From Microbacterium sp. EST19A (GTDB lineage Bacteria; Actinomycetota; Actinomycetes; Actinomycetales; Microbacteriaceae), in contig NZ_JAHXYZ010000004.1 in the NCBI RefSeq assembly GCF_019969685.1, positions 1 through 64,000 of the forward strand: a stretch of 64,000 nt of DNA. The letters are read 5' to 3'. Below are positions 16,870 to 25,432 of the stretch, piece after piece; position 1 is the first letter of the stretch; the number at the start of each line of letters is the position of its first letter. The notes under the pieces are model-generated. The model was not told the DNA's origin. It worked only from the letters and a program-made list of their open reading frames with translations, and ran no database searches. A program made the translations under genes and the position numbers.

Positions 16870-18225
16870 ATGCAGTCAACCCATCGATCACGACTTCTAC
16901 GGCGCGGGCTCACCACACTCGCAGCGGCCGGAGCGTTGACCCTGATGGCGGGTTGCGCCAGTGCCGAGCAAACCCGACCCGACGAGTCCGCCGCCTTCAC
17001 CCCCGTCGAGCAGGACGACAGCGCCCCCATCACCGTGTGGGCCGACTCGACCCGCCTGCCGTCGGTGGAGGCGTACCAGGCCGCCAACCCCGACGTGAAG
17101 ATGGACGTCGTCACGTACGACGGCGGCGCCGACGGGTCGACCTACCTCCAGACCAAGGTGCAGCTCTTCGACCGCACCGGCGAAGGCTGGCCGGACGTGG
17201 TCTTCGGCACCCCGACGGATATCACGTGGGCGTCAAAGCCCACCTCGCCCGGCAAGACGGCCTTCGCCGCGCCGCTGAACCAGGACCTGGTCGATCAGGA
17301 TCTGCTCGACGGCTTCGCGGCCGGCTCGCTCGCCCCATGCGAGGTCGGCGGCGACACCTACTGCCTCCGCAACGACATCGCCCAGGTCGTGCTCTGGTAC
17401 AACCAGTCGCTGATGGACCAGTTCGGCTACGAGGTGCCCACGACGTGGGGGGAGTACCAGGCTCTCGGTGAGCGCGTCGCCACCGAGCACCCCGGCTACC
17501 TGGTCGGATCCGTCGGCGATACGAACTCCCACGAGTCGTACTTCTGGTCGGCGCAGTGCCCGGCGCAGGAGCTCGGCTCGGGCGACGAGCTGCGGGTCGA
17601 CCTGCAGGACCCGAAGTGCACACGCATGGCGTCGCTGCTCGACACGCTCATCGACGCCGGATCCGTCAGCACGCAGGGCTTCTTCAGCCAGGGTTTCGAC
17701 GGCAGTAGGGTGCTGATGGCGAACGGCCCCTCCTGGTACGGCAAGTACCTATTCGACTCCGCCTTCCACGTCCCCGCCGGCCAGATCGGCGCCTCGGGTC
17801 CGCTGACCTGGGACGGCGAGTCCGAGCCGGCGACCGGCAACGTCGGCGGCGGCGTGTGGATCGTCTCGGCGCACAGCAAGAACCTGAAGGCATCGACGGA
17901 CCTCGCCGAGTGGCTCACCACCTCGGACGAGAACCTGAAGGACGCTCCGACCTACCCCGCGTACGCCCCCGGCGCGAAGGTCTGGCTGGAGAACCCCGCC
18001 AACAGCGACTACTTCGCCAACGACATCGCCGACGCCTTCACCGCGGCGGCTGACGACGTGTGGACGGGCTGGTCGAACACGCGCTTCAACAGCGCGACGG
18101 CCTGGTCGAGTGTCGTCCTCCCCGCGATCACCGGCGGAGCCTCGCTGACCGACACGCTGCCGGCGTGGCAGCAGGCGATCACCGACGAGGCGAAGACCGT
18201 CGGATACACGGTCGTCAACGAATGA
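16870..18225 (+). CDS. CUT1 sugar ABC transporter substrate-binding lipoprotein
   Basis: 451 residues. A lipoprotein signal ends LMAGC (Cys29), followed by an acidic linker and a family 1 extracellular solute-binding fold. ATG 16870 is preceded by AAAGGAAAG at good spacing. A longer in-frame extension back to 16666 overlaps the enolase gene and is not real. The stop overlaps the first permease start (ATGA), so this is an operon. Such proteins capture oligosaccharides or monosaccharides outside the membrane. An internal Cys pair around CEVGGDTYC may form a disulfide. Substrate is inferred from context only: a product of the beta-helix enzyme. Confidence 0.9.
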   Translation: MQSTHRSRLLRRGLTTLAAAGALTLMAGCASAEQTRPDESAAFTPVEQDDSAPITVWADSTRLPSVEAYQAANPDVKMDVVTYDGGADGSTYLQTKVQLFDRTGEGWPDVVFGTPTDITWASKPTSPGKTAFAAPLNQDLVDQDLLDGFAAGSLAPCEVGGDTYCLRNDIAQVVLWYNQSLMDQFGYEVPTTWGEYQALGERVATEHPGYLVGSVGDTNSHESYFWSAQCPAQELGSGDELRVDLQDPKCTRMASLLDTLIDAGSVSTQGFFSQGFDGSRVLMANGPSWYGKYLFDSAFHVPAGQIGASGPLTWDGESEPATGNVGGGVWIVSAHSKNLKASTDLAEWLTTSDENLKDAPTYPAYAPGAKVWLENPANSDYFANDIADAFTAAADDVWTGWSNTRFNSATAWSSVVLPAITGGASLTDTLPAWQQAITDEAKTVGYTVVNE

Positions 18226-19163
18226 CCACCGTCATCGAGGCCGGGCGCGGCACCACCGCGCCCGGCACCACCCAGCCGGACCGGCGCCCCGCGCGGCGGG
18301 GCGGCTGGGCCGGGCTCGTGTTCGCCGCGCCGTACACGGTGCTCCTGCTCGCCTTCGGCGTCTTCCCGACGGCGTATGCCGTGTACCTCGCGTTCACGAA
18401 CGATCAGGGCCAGTTCACCGGCGTCGGACAGTTCGCCAAGGTTATGGGGGACTACCGGTTCGGCCCTGCGTTCTTGAACATCGCCGTCTACCTCGTGATG
18501 TGGCTGGTGTCGATCGTCGTGCTGACGGTCGTCGTCGCCGTCGTGCTGCGCAGCCGCATGCGCCCCGGCCTCTCCGCGATCTTCCGATTCCTGTACTACA
18601 TCCCCGGCGCGCTCGCTGGGGTCGCGAGTGTGCTCGTCTGGCTGTTCATGCTCGACCCGAATGTGAGCCCCGCCGCGGGGCTTCTCCGGGCCCTCGGCTT
18701 TGACAACTTCGGAAAGGTCCTCGACCCGGCTAACCTCCCGGTCATCTTCGTGATCATCGCGTTCTGGACCGGCGCCGGCGGCTGGATCGTCGTGATGTAC
18801 GGTGCACTGAACAACATCCCCGACGAGGTCATGGAAGCCGCGCGGATGGACGGCGCCGGACCCTGGCGCGCCGCGTGGTTCATCCAGATTCCCATGATCA
18901 GCAAGTGGATCGTGTACATGGCGATCCTGGCGTTCGCCGCGGGGACGCAGCTGTTCGTCGAACCCCAGCTCCTGCAGACCGCGAGCCTAGGCCGCGTCAG
19001 CCCGACGTGGTCCCCGAACCAGCTCGCCTACGTGTTCGCGTTCCAGAACGGCGACTTCAACGGCGCCGCGGCGATCTCTCTGTTCCTCCTCGTGATCGGC
19101 CTCATCCTCGCGGCCGTGCTCGTCACGCGGTCGGGACTGTTCAAGGCGGAGGAGGGCGAATGA
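18222..19163 (+). CDS. CUT1 sugar ABC transporter permease (MalF-type)
   Basis: 313 residues, six predicted helices and the cytoplasmic EAA loop (EAARMDGAGPWRAAWFIQIP) that contacts the ATPase. It starts within the stop of the binding protein (ATGA) and its own stop overlaps the next permease the same way. It has the basic, Pro-rich N-terminus (TQPDRRPARRGG) common in MalF-type subunits of actinobacteria. No ATPase gene is in this locus, so it likely uses a shared MsiK-type ATPase encoded elsewhere. Confidence 0.92.
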   Translation: MTTVIEAGRGTTAPGTTQPDRRPARRGGWAGLVFAAPYTVLLLAFGVFPTAYAVYLAFTNDQGQFTGVGQFAKVMGDYRFGPAFLNIAVYLVMWLVSIVVLTVVVAVVLRSRMRPGLSAIFRFLYYIPGALAGVASVLVWLFMLDPNVSPAAGLLRALGFDNFGKVLDPANLPVIFVIIAFWTGAGGWIVVMYGALNNIPDEVMEAARMDGAGPWRAAWFIQIPMISKWIVYMAILAFAAGTQLFVEPQLLQTASLGRVSPTWSPNQLAYVFAFQNGDFNGAAAISLFLLVIGLILAAVLVTRSGLFKAEEGE

Positions 19164-20062
19164 GCACCACGCAACCCGCCGTGCGCCGGGGGCGCCTCGA
19201 ATCCTTTTCGTCGATGACCGTGGTCGTCATCGTGCTCGCCGCGCTGCTCGTGTTCTTCATCCTCCCAGCGGTGTGGGTGCTGCTCGCTCCCTCGAAGACC
19301 GCAGCGGAGCTCATCTCGCTTCCGGCGTTGGCTTTCGGGTCGTTCGATCAGATCGGCACGGCGTGGACCAACCTGGTGCACTTCCAGGGCGGCGCCGTCT
19401 TCCAGTGGCTCGGCAACTCAGCGCTGTACTCCGGGCTCGCCCTCGTGCTGACCCTGGCGACGAGCGTGCCCGCGGGATACGCGCTGGCCCTCACGAAGTT
19501 CCGTGGACGCAAGCTCCTGCTCACCACGACGCTCATCGTGATGATCATGCCGTCGGCAGCGCTCGTGCTGCCGATCTTCCTAGAGCTCAACCTGCTCGGG
19601 CTGATCGGTTCGGTGTGGTCGATCGTGCTCCCGTTCTCGTTCTATCCGTTCGGGGTCTACCTGGTGTACATCTACTTCGCGACGAGCATGCAGAGCTCGA
19701 TGCTGGAGGCCGCGCGGCTCGACGGAGCGAACGAATGGCAGATATTCTTGCGGGTCGCCCTCCCGCTCGCGAAGCCGGTGGTGGCGCTGGTGGCGTTCTT
19801 CAGCTTCGTCGGCAACTGGAACAACTTCTTCCTGCCCTACCTGGTGCTCCCGCGCAGCGATCAGTTCCCGATCCAGGTGGGGCTCAACCAGCTGCTCTCG
19901 TCGACGCCGTCGTTCAACCCGGTCGCCGGTGCGGGGCTGGAGATCACGAGTCCGGAGCTGGCGATGGCGGTCATCATCGCGATCCTTCCAGTGCTCGTGT
20001 TGTTCCTGTTCTCACAGCGCGCCCTGGTTTCGGGGATGCTCGCGGGGGCATCGAAGGAGTGA
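19160..20062 (+). CDS. CUT1 sugar ABC transporter permease (MalG-type)
   Basis: 300 residues with six helices and the EAA loop EAARLDGANEWQIFLRVALP. It forms the heterodimeric channel with the preceding permease (ATGA overlap). It is the last gene of the FCD-regulated locus. Downstream DNA changes abruptly into degraded, non-collinear sequence, so the operon may once have continued or this is an insertion border. The C-terminus (GMLAGASKE) is intact and of normal length. Confidence 0.92.
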   Translation: MSTTQPAVRRGRLESFSSMTVVVIVLAALLVFFILPAVWVLLAPSKTAAELISLPALAFGSFDQIGTAWTNLVHFQGGAVFQWLGNSALYSGLALVLTLATSVPAGYALALTKFRGRKLLLTTTLIVMIMPSAALVLPIFLELNLLGLIGSVWSIVLPFSFYPFGVYLVYIYFATSMQSSMLEAARLDGANEWQIFLRVALPLAKPVVALVAFFSFVGNWNNFFLPYLVLPRSDQFPIQVGLNQLLSSTPSFNPVAGAGLEITSPELAMAVIIAILPVLVLFLFSQRALVSGMLAGASKE

Positions 20063-20339
20063 CCGCACCCGAGGAGTTCGAGTTCAGCAAATGGTTGCGC
20101 TCCTGTCGCTCGATTGAGCCGTTCGCCATGGCGACCACCGACGGATGGTCCGGGCAGAGCATGAGCGATCCCGCAGCCTCGATGCTCTGATTCCCGTTGA
20201 TCGGCCGGTTGTCGGTCTGATAGAAGCCGGCAGTCTCGGCGCAGGTGCTCACAGGTACCTAACCTTCTCGGGCAGGGACTCGTCTGGATAGGCAATGGTG
20301 ACGGCGGCGAGTTCATCGGTGAAGAAACACTCAAGCTAC
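20063..20339. other. Non-coding border of the copper island
   Basis: No intact gene. On the minus strand an open stretch (about 20085-20250) has protein-like content, with a CAETAGFYQTDNRP segment and MLCPDHP, but no start signal or recognisable family, and it would run into the permease gene. It may be a fragment of a lost gene. This segment marks the change from the sugar locus to the copper locus. Confidence 0.4.
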
Positions 20340-20645
20340 TCAAGGTCGCTTCGCATCCGGAGAAGGCAATGCCTGCGGCCCGCGCATCGTGAACATCGCT
20401 GTACGTAGCGCTCTTATACCCGGCGGGCTGGACATCTCGATAGCCTGTGCGTGCTGCTCGTTCATCATGCTGGCGAACATGACGTCGGCGTCATTCGCGT
20501 CCGCTGCTAGGACGGGTGCGGACGAGCTGCCGCCGTGGTCCATGCCTTCCATGCCGTCGCCGGGAGCGGTACTTCCGGCGCAGCCCGTTAGGGCGAGATG
20601 GGCAGTGAGGGTGAGTGCGGCGATCGCCGCGGGCCGAATCTACAT
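20340..20645 (-). pseudogene. Broken DUF305 lipoprotein (copper-associated)
   Basis: The reading frame carries a lipoprotein signal (IAALTLTAHLALTGC) and the start of a DUF305 domain: GMEGMDHGG, DANDADVMFASMM and EQHAQAIEMS. Two lesions are visible. The ATG at 20643-20645 is followed at once by TAG, and after EMS the sequence leaves the family and stops within about 25 residues, so most of the domain is missing. DUF305 proteins are metal-binding helical proteins that often sit beside copper ATPases, matching its place at the end of the copB operon. Confidence 0.75.
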
Positions 20646-21053
20646 GAGTGTTCTCCAAGAGGTCGGTGATGAGGCCCGGCTGCTGCCGGTGCCAGGGGCG
20701 TGCCCGCAGAGCGGGCCACCGCGCCATCTTCGCGACCAGGAGCGCGAGGACACACGCCATCCACGTCATCTGGTTACCGCCCCCGCCCCCCGCACGTCGT
20801 GCACATCTCGCGTCCAAGTGCCGTGAGTCCGGCAGGACGGCGGCTGCGGACGCCTCGCGGTGATGGTCGGGCACTCCAGATTGAGCACTGACAGCTACGG
20901 TGTCGTGGTGGTCGGCCGATGTCGTGTGCGAGTTGAAAGAGTGCATCGCCAGCAACCCGGTGATGATCCCACGGCGCCTGGAAGGACCGCCAGGACGGTG
21001 TGACCGAGCGTGCGCGCTCCACGCACCCGTTGCGCGACGTTGATCAGCGACAT
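20646..21053 (-). pseudogene. Frameshifted DUF6153-like small protein
   Basis: Translation starts at ATG 21053, two bases after the copB stop, with MSLINVAQRVRGARTLGHTVLAVL. The natural continuation (LLAMHSFNSHTTSADHHD...) is in another frame from about 20965, showing a frameshift near 20960-20975. Later parts (HLDARCA, MTWMACVLALLVA) look like the small His/Cys-containing DUF6153 proteins of actinobacterial copper loci. A second disturbance is possible near 20790, where a Gly run and loss of the expected Cys pattern occur. Likely non-functional. Confidence 0.65.
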
Positions 21054-21055
21054 AC

Positions 21056-23251
21056 TCACCTCCCGTTCCGCCCAGCCCACGTCCGTCGCCCTGAATGTTC
21101 CGGTTGCTTGCCGGCCATTGCGTCCGGGCGCAGATCTAGCCGGCGCAGCAGCTGCGCGTTGAGCGCAACGACGATGGTCGACAGGGACATCAGCATGGCA
21201 CCCACGGACATCGGGAGCACGAACCCGATGGGGGCGAGTACGCCGGCCGCGAGCGGGACGGAGAGCAGGTTGTAGCCGGCGGCCCACCAGAGGTTCTGCT
21301 TCATCTTGCGGTAGCTGGCTCGGGACAGCTCGATCACCGACAGCACCGACCGGGGATCGTCGCTGGCGAGGATGACCCCTGAGGAGGCGATCGCGACATC
21401 AGTGCCCGCGCCGATGGCGATACCGACGTCGGCCTGCGCGAGCGCGGGGGCGTCGTTCACGCCGTCTCCGACCATCGCGACCCTGCGGCCTTCGTCCTGC
21501 AGTTCTCTCACCTTCGAGGCCTTGTCCTCCGGTCGCACCCCGGCGAAGTACCGGTCGATGCCCAGCTCACCTGCCACGGACGCGGTGACCGCGTCAGCGT
21601 CACCGGTGATCATGACGACCTGCACGCCGCGCTCATGGAGCGCTTCGACCGCATGACGCGACTCCGAGCGAATCTCATCCGCCAAGCGCAGCGCGCCTGC
21701 GACCCGCCCGTCGACGAGGACGTGGAGGATGATCGCTCCCTCGTCGCGCCATTCGTCGGTAACCGGCAGCTCGTCGGCGTGCTCTTGCTCGAGCATGTAC
21801 GGACCACCGACCTGGACGACGCGGCCGTCGACACGCGCACGAACCCCGACCGCCGGGGACGACCCGAAGTCAGACGATGACGGGACAGGGAGAGTCTTCT
21901 CCTTCGCCGCGTGCACGATCGCCCGGGCGAGCGGATGTTCGGAATCGGCTTCTGCGGCCGCAGCCCACGCCAGCAGCTGATCGGCATCGAACCCCGAGAC
22001 AGGGGCGATCGCCGTCATCGCGGGCGTGCCCTTCGTCAGCGTGCCTGTCTTGTCGAACAGGACGGTGTCGACCGTGCGCATGCTCTCCAGCGCGAGGCGG
22101 TCCTTGATCAGAACGCCCCCACGAGCGGCCCGTTCGGTCGCGATCGACACGACGAGCGGGATCGCCAGGCCGAGAGCGTGCGGGCAGGCGATCACCAGCA
22201 CGGTGATGGTGCGGATCACTGCGGCGTCAGGCAGCCCGACGGCCGTCCACACGATCGCGGTGATCGCGGCAGCGCCGAGCGCGAACCAGAACAACCACCC
22301 TGCCGCCTTGTCCGCGAGCCGTTGCGCCCGAGAAGACGAACTCTGCGCTTCGGTCACCAGCTTCTGGATCCCCGCTAATGCCGTGTCCTCACCGATGGCG
22401 GTGACCTCGACCCGCACACCAGAGTCGGTCGCGACGGTGCCGGCGATGACCTGGTCGCCGTCGCTGCGGCGCACGGGCCGTGACTCTCCGGTGATCATCG
22501 ACTCGTCCATGCTGGCGGAGCCCTGCACGATCCGCCCGTCCGCGGGGACCCGCCCGCCCGGGCGCACCACCACGACATCTCCCACCCGCAGGTCGCCGGG
22601 CGCGACGGTGACGGTCATGTCACCTTCCACCCTCTCCGCCTCATCGGGCAGGAGAGCAGCGAGAGAGTCCAGCGCGGACGTCGTCTGCGCGAGGGAGCGC
22701 ATCTCGATCCAATGGCCGAGCAGCATGATCACGATCAGCAGCGCCAGCTCCCACCAGAAGTCGAGCTCGTGGTGCAGCAGGCCGAGGCTCGCGCCCCATG
22801 ACGCGAGGAACGCGACCGTGATCGCCAGGGCGATCAGCAGCATCATCCCGGGCTTGCGGGCGCGAAGTTCGCTCACCGCGCCGGTGAGGAACGGCGCCCC
22901 ACCCCACACGTACATGACCGAGCCGAGAGCCGGGGAGATCCAGCCGATCCAGGCGGCGTCCGGCAGCGAGTACCCGAGCAGCATCGAGAACATCATCGAG
23001 AACCCAACGACAGGAACCGCGAGAACCAGCATGATCCAGAACAACCGCCGGAACTGACCCACATGATCACCGTGGCCACCGTGGCCACCGTGGCCACCGT
23101 GGCCACCGTGGCCACCGTGGCCACCATGTCCGCCATGTTCTGGAGAAGCGCCGTGATCGTGGCTCATCGCCCTATGCTCCTGCTCCGTCGTCGGTGCCGC
23201 GCCGTGGATCTCGTGCGCGGCGCGATGGCTGTGTTCGTCGTGCTGGCTCAT
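21056..23251 (-). CDS. copB: Copper-translocating P1B-type ATPase, CopB class
   Basis: 731 residues. A His-rich N-terminus (including a GGH repeat, about 39-60) replaces the HMA domain. TGES (251-254), the transmembrane metal motif CPH (353-355), phosphorylation loop DKTGT (397-401, Asp397), SEHPLA and GDGVNDAPALAQ follow. CPH rather than CPC is the mark of CopB/P1B-3 pumps, described for Cu(II) or Cu(I) export. It is intact and transcribed with copZ and csoR upstream (54-bp and 28-bp gaps). The broken DUF6153 and DUF305 genes follow. It acts in the cytoplasmic membrane to expel copper. Confidence 0.93.
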   Translation of the reverse strand: MSQHDEHSHRAAHEIHGAAPTTEQEHRAMSHDHGASPEHGGHGGHGGHGGHGGHGGHGGHGDHVGQFRRLFWIMLVLAVPVVGFSMMFSMLLGYSLPDAAWIGWISPALGSVMYVWGGAPFLTGAVSELRARKPGMMLLIALAITVAFLASWGASLGLLHHELDFWWELALLIVIMLLGHWIEMRSLAQTTSALDSLAALLPDEAERVEGDMTVTVAPGDLRVGDVVVVRPGGRVPADGRIVQGSASMDESMITGESRPVRRSDGDQVIAGTVATDSGVRVEVTAIGEDTALAGIQKLVTEAQSSSSRAQRLADKAAGWLFWFALGAAAITAIVWTAVGLPDAAVIRTITVLVIACPHALGLAIPLVVSIATERAARGGVLIKDRLALESMRTVDTVLFDKTGTLTKGTPAMTAIAPVSGFDADQLLAWAAAAEADSEHPLARAIVHAAKEKTLPVPSSSDFGSSPAVGVRARVDGRVVQVGGPYMLEQEHADELPVTDEWRDEGAIILHVLVDGRVAGALRLADEIRSESRHAVEALHERGVQVVMITGDADAVTASVAGELGIDRYFAGVRPEDKASKVRELQDEGRRVAMVGDGVNDAPALAQADVGIAIGAGTDVAIASSGVILASDDPRSVLSVIELSRASYRKMKQNLWWAAGYNLLSVPLAAGVLAPIGFVLPMSVGAMLMSLSTIVVALNAQLLRRLDLRPDAMAGKQPEHSGRRTWAGRNGR
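23072..23125 (-). repeat. 9-bp minisatellite (6 copies) encoding the GGH tract of CopB
   Basis: Six perfect tandem copies of GTGGCCACC (plus-strand reading), each coding Gly-Gly-His on the minus strand. Identical copies imply slippage-driven length variation of the His-rich metal-binding tail. Confidence 0.95.
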
Positions 23252-23305
23252 CGGAACTCCTTGCTCGGATGCGCCCGGTCGAGCCGGGTGCTGACGGATA
23301 GCGAC

Positions 23306-23635
23306 TCAGGCCTGGCTGGTCGCGAGGGTATACCCGGCCTCTTCGACCGCAGCCTCCACGGAGGCGGGATCGACACGAGCTGCGCTGTGGACGGTCACAC
23401 GCGAGATGCCGCCAGCATTCAGATCGACGTCGACGGACTCGATACCGTCCACCGCCATCAGATCCTCACTGACTCTCGACACGCAATGCGAGCACGTCAT
23501 CCCCGCAACCAAAACCTCTTCTGAATAGGAGAACGAGGCCGCAGCTGGTGCGGACGCCTCGGTGTCGGATGGGATGGCGCAGCAAGCGCAGCCAGCGTTC
23601 GAGTCCTTCAGGCCGAGTTCAATGCGATCAGTCAT
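23306..23635 (-). CDS. copZ: CopZ-like heavy-metal-associated protein with Cys-rich N-terminal extension
   Basis: 109 residues. The C-terminal half is an HMA domain with GMTCSHC (45-51; Cys48 and Cys51), the copper-binding CxxC of chaperones. An N-terminal extension with CACC (16-19) could bind a second metal or aid transfer. AAGGAG precedes the ATG at 23635. Longer frames start inside csoR and are rejected. Gene order csoR-copZ-copB suggests it hands Cu(I) to the pump or the repressor. The HMA fold ends with AGYTLATSQ. Confidence 0.9.
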   Translation of the reverse strand: MTDRIELGLKDSNAGCACCAIPSDTEASAPAAASFSYSEEVLVAGMTCSHCVSRVSEDLMAVDGIESVDVDLNAGGISRVTVHSAARVDPASVEAAVEEAGYTLATSQA

Positions 23636-23663
23636 CGTGTGCTCCTTCAAATAGACGTGGCGG

Positions 23664-23945
23664 TCATGAACGGACCAGGCGGCTAATGGCCGCGTTAGGC
23701 TCGCGGACCTTCTCCGCCGCAACCGCGCCACCCTCAGCGCTGGCCTCGGCAACGCAATGACTCAGATGATCGCTCAGCGGCGACAACGCCACCGTCCTGA
23801 GCGCTCTCGTCGCCGCAGAAACCTGCCTGAGGGTGTCGATGAAGTACTTGTCCTCATCGACCATCCGAGCGATCTCTCGCAACTGACCCGCGACGCGACT
23901 CACCCGCTTGCGCAGATCCGTCTTGCCGTCGGTGTGCCCGTTCAT
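23664..23945 (-). CDS. csoR: CsoR/RcnR-family metal repressor with an unusual ligand set
   Basis: 93 residues, all-helical DUF156 fold: LRKRVSRVAGQLREIARMVDEDKYFIDTL...LSDHLSHCV. In CsoR the copper ligands are Cys36, His61 and Cys65 (M. tuberculosis numbering). Here the equivalents are Phe35, His60 and Cys64, so the first Cys is lost (TTC where TGC would encode Cys). That may weaken copper response or change the sensed ligand. It heads the copper operon, and a perfect palindrome stands 10 bp before its start. A -10 box 7 nt before the ATG suggests a leaderless transcript. Confidence 0.88.
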   Translation of the reverse strand: MNGHTDGKTDLRKRVSRVAGQLREIARMVDEDKYFIDTLRQVSAATRALRTVALSPLSDHLSHCVAEASAEGGAVAAEKVREPNAAISRLVRS

Positions 23946-23952
23946 AGTCTAT

Positions 23953-23981
23953 AGGATACCCCCTGGGGGTATGTAACTCAA
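23953..23981 (-). promoter_or_regulatory. Copper-operon promoter with CsoR operator in the spacer
   Basis: Minus-strand TTGAGT (23981-23976), 17-nt spacer and TATCCT (23958-23953), 7 nt before the csoR ATG. A perfect palindrome of two 8-bp arms (ATACCCCC and complement) around one base occupies 23956-23972, filling the spacer and touching the -10 box. G/C-run palindromes flanked by AT are the known CsoR operator type, so bound repressor would block polymerase. Confidence 0.82.
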
Positions 23982-23989
23982 GGCCGGAC

Positions 23990-24760
23990 GTGTGCATGCT
24001 CTTGCTGCGAACGCGTGTCATCCCGCCGGCCGAGATGCTGGAGACTCTGAAGGAGTGGTGGGAGCCGCTGCTGAAGAAGTCGCGCACGATCCGTCTCGGC
24101 GTCGGGGGATGCGTGCGGTTCCAGATCGGCGAGCTCGACATGGTCGTCGACTTCCCCCGTGCCAAGGTCCGCGAATACGCCGGTGAGGAGTGCATCTACT
24201 GGTACACGATCCCCGCCGACCTCGTCTCCACGAACATCCGCGATCACGAGATCGACTGGTCGAACTCGATCTTCCTGTCCATGCAGTTCCAGGTGGGCCG
24301 CAGCGGCAAGTTCAACGAGTTCCTCACGACCTTCCTGAAGTGCCTCTCGGTGGACCGCATCGAGTACGTGGAGAACTGGTACCAGGAGCAGACAGACCAG
24401 ACGGAGGACGCCGAGATCGGCGACTGGGTCGTGCAGCGGCGTTGCCCGCACCTGCGCGCCGACCTCACGAAGACCGGCAAGGTCGACGAGGACGGCGTCC
24501 TCACGTGCAGCATGCACGACTGGGAGTGGGACCTGAAGACGGGCCGGTGCCTGTCGACGAGCGGCCACCCGATCCGGTCCACGAAGATCGGCGAGGCCAC
24601 CGACCCCGTGCAGCAGGAGTTTGGGGCCTTCCGCTCCGCGATTCGCCCCAGTTCTCGCTCGGCGGAAGGCTCAGAACGCGGCGCGGATCTTCCCCAGCTC
24701 AGCGACACCGCCGCTCCGGAAGCAGAGTACGCCGTAGATCAAGGGCCCGTCCAGATCTAG
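23990..24760 (+). pseudogene. Truncated Rieske-domain protein (C-terminal half, MBL/Rieske NamH-like)
   Basis: An open frame of up to 256 codons, but it begins in mid-protein. The conserved part (about 24030-24600) matches the C-terminal half of large actinobacterial MBL-fold plus Rieske proteins (UDP-MurNAc hydroxylase-like). The Rieske ligands are CPH...CSMH within RRCPHLRADL...GVLTCSMHDWEWDLKTGRCL. The N-terminal metallo-beta-lactamase half is missing. After SGHPIRSTKIGEA the sequence no longer looks like the family. The left end abuts the csoR promoter, so this is probably a gene cut by island insertion or rearrangement. Expression of the remnant cannot be excluded. Confidence 0.6.
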
Positions 24761-24957
24761 ACGCTATCCATCAATCGACGCGCGAGTTTGCGGGTGGCTG
24801 AAACCCGCAACTGTAGTGGGCGACTCTCACCGCGTATCTACCGACCGGTGAAATCCCCAGCAACACCAGGGGCGGTCCCCGAAGGTTCCCCGAGCTCTCG
24901 GGACCACAACACTCGGTACCGCAGCTAATTTCCGGCGGTCGGCTAAGTGTCGGCGCC

Positions 24958-25044
24958 CCGGTCGTCGAAACCCCAGGCAGCCACGCGATCTTCATCTCCC
25001 AGCCGAAGGTCGTCGCCGACATCATCCGTCTAGCGATCGGCTGA
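24958..25044 (+). pseudogene. C-terminal remnant of an alpha/beta hydrolase
   Basis: One frame reads VVETPGSHAIFISQPKVVADIIRLAIG and then a stop. This matches the usual end of alpha/beta-fold hydrolases, where the catalytic His lies in a GSHA motif followed by QP...VADII. Nothing upstream continues the protein, so it is a 29-codon fossil. Confidence 0.5.
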
Positions 25045-25404
25045 TGCCCCTCCAGGGCTCATTCTGCAGCGCCGCGAATAGCGCTGACGGTTCGGCGACT
25101 AGCTGAACTAGCCCGGCGAGCTTTATAGGAAGGCTCGCATGGTCAGTCATCACATCAGCCTCAGGCCACCCGAAGTTCAGACGGTCCCGGAGTCCGGAGG
25201 CAACATTGCGGCCGCCTCACGTTCGAGTTCGCGAACTGCTTCCGACAGTGCTGACGGGCATGGATCGGCGCATCCGCTCCAGCTGGGTGAGCGCAGGCCG
25301 GGGAGGGCGACCCGAAGCCTCGGTTAGCCGCGCCGCTGCGTCTGTGACCCACGGGTCGACCAGGCCCACCACCGCCTACGACACGGCGATCTGCCAGGCG
25401 GCGC

Positions 25405-25432
25405 CCCACCGAAAACGATCGTTTTCGGTGGG
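25405..25432. repeat. 28-bp perfect palindrome in non-coding DNA
   Basis: Each arm is 14 bp (CCCACCGAAAACGA and its complement) with no central spacer. Related half-sites containing CCGAAA or TTTTCGG occur at about 25481-25540. It could be a recombinase or resolvase site, a protein operator or a cruciform. There is no gene it obviously serves. Confidence 0.7.

Noticed and set aside
20085..20252. Minus-strand protein-like stretch with CAETAGFYQTDNRP and MLCPDHP
   Set aside because: Looks like real protein sequence but there is no start signal or known family, and it runs into the permease gene. At most a fragment.
23072..23125. Short direct repeats as a possible CRISPR array
   Set aside because: The 9-bp units have no spacers and are in frame as Gly-Gly-His codons of copB.
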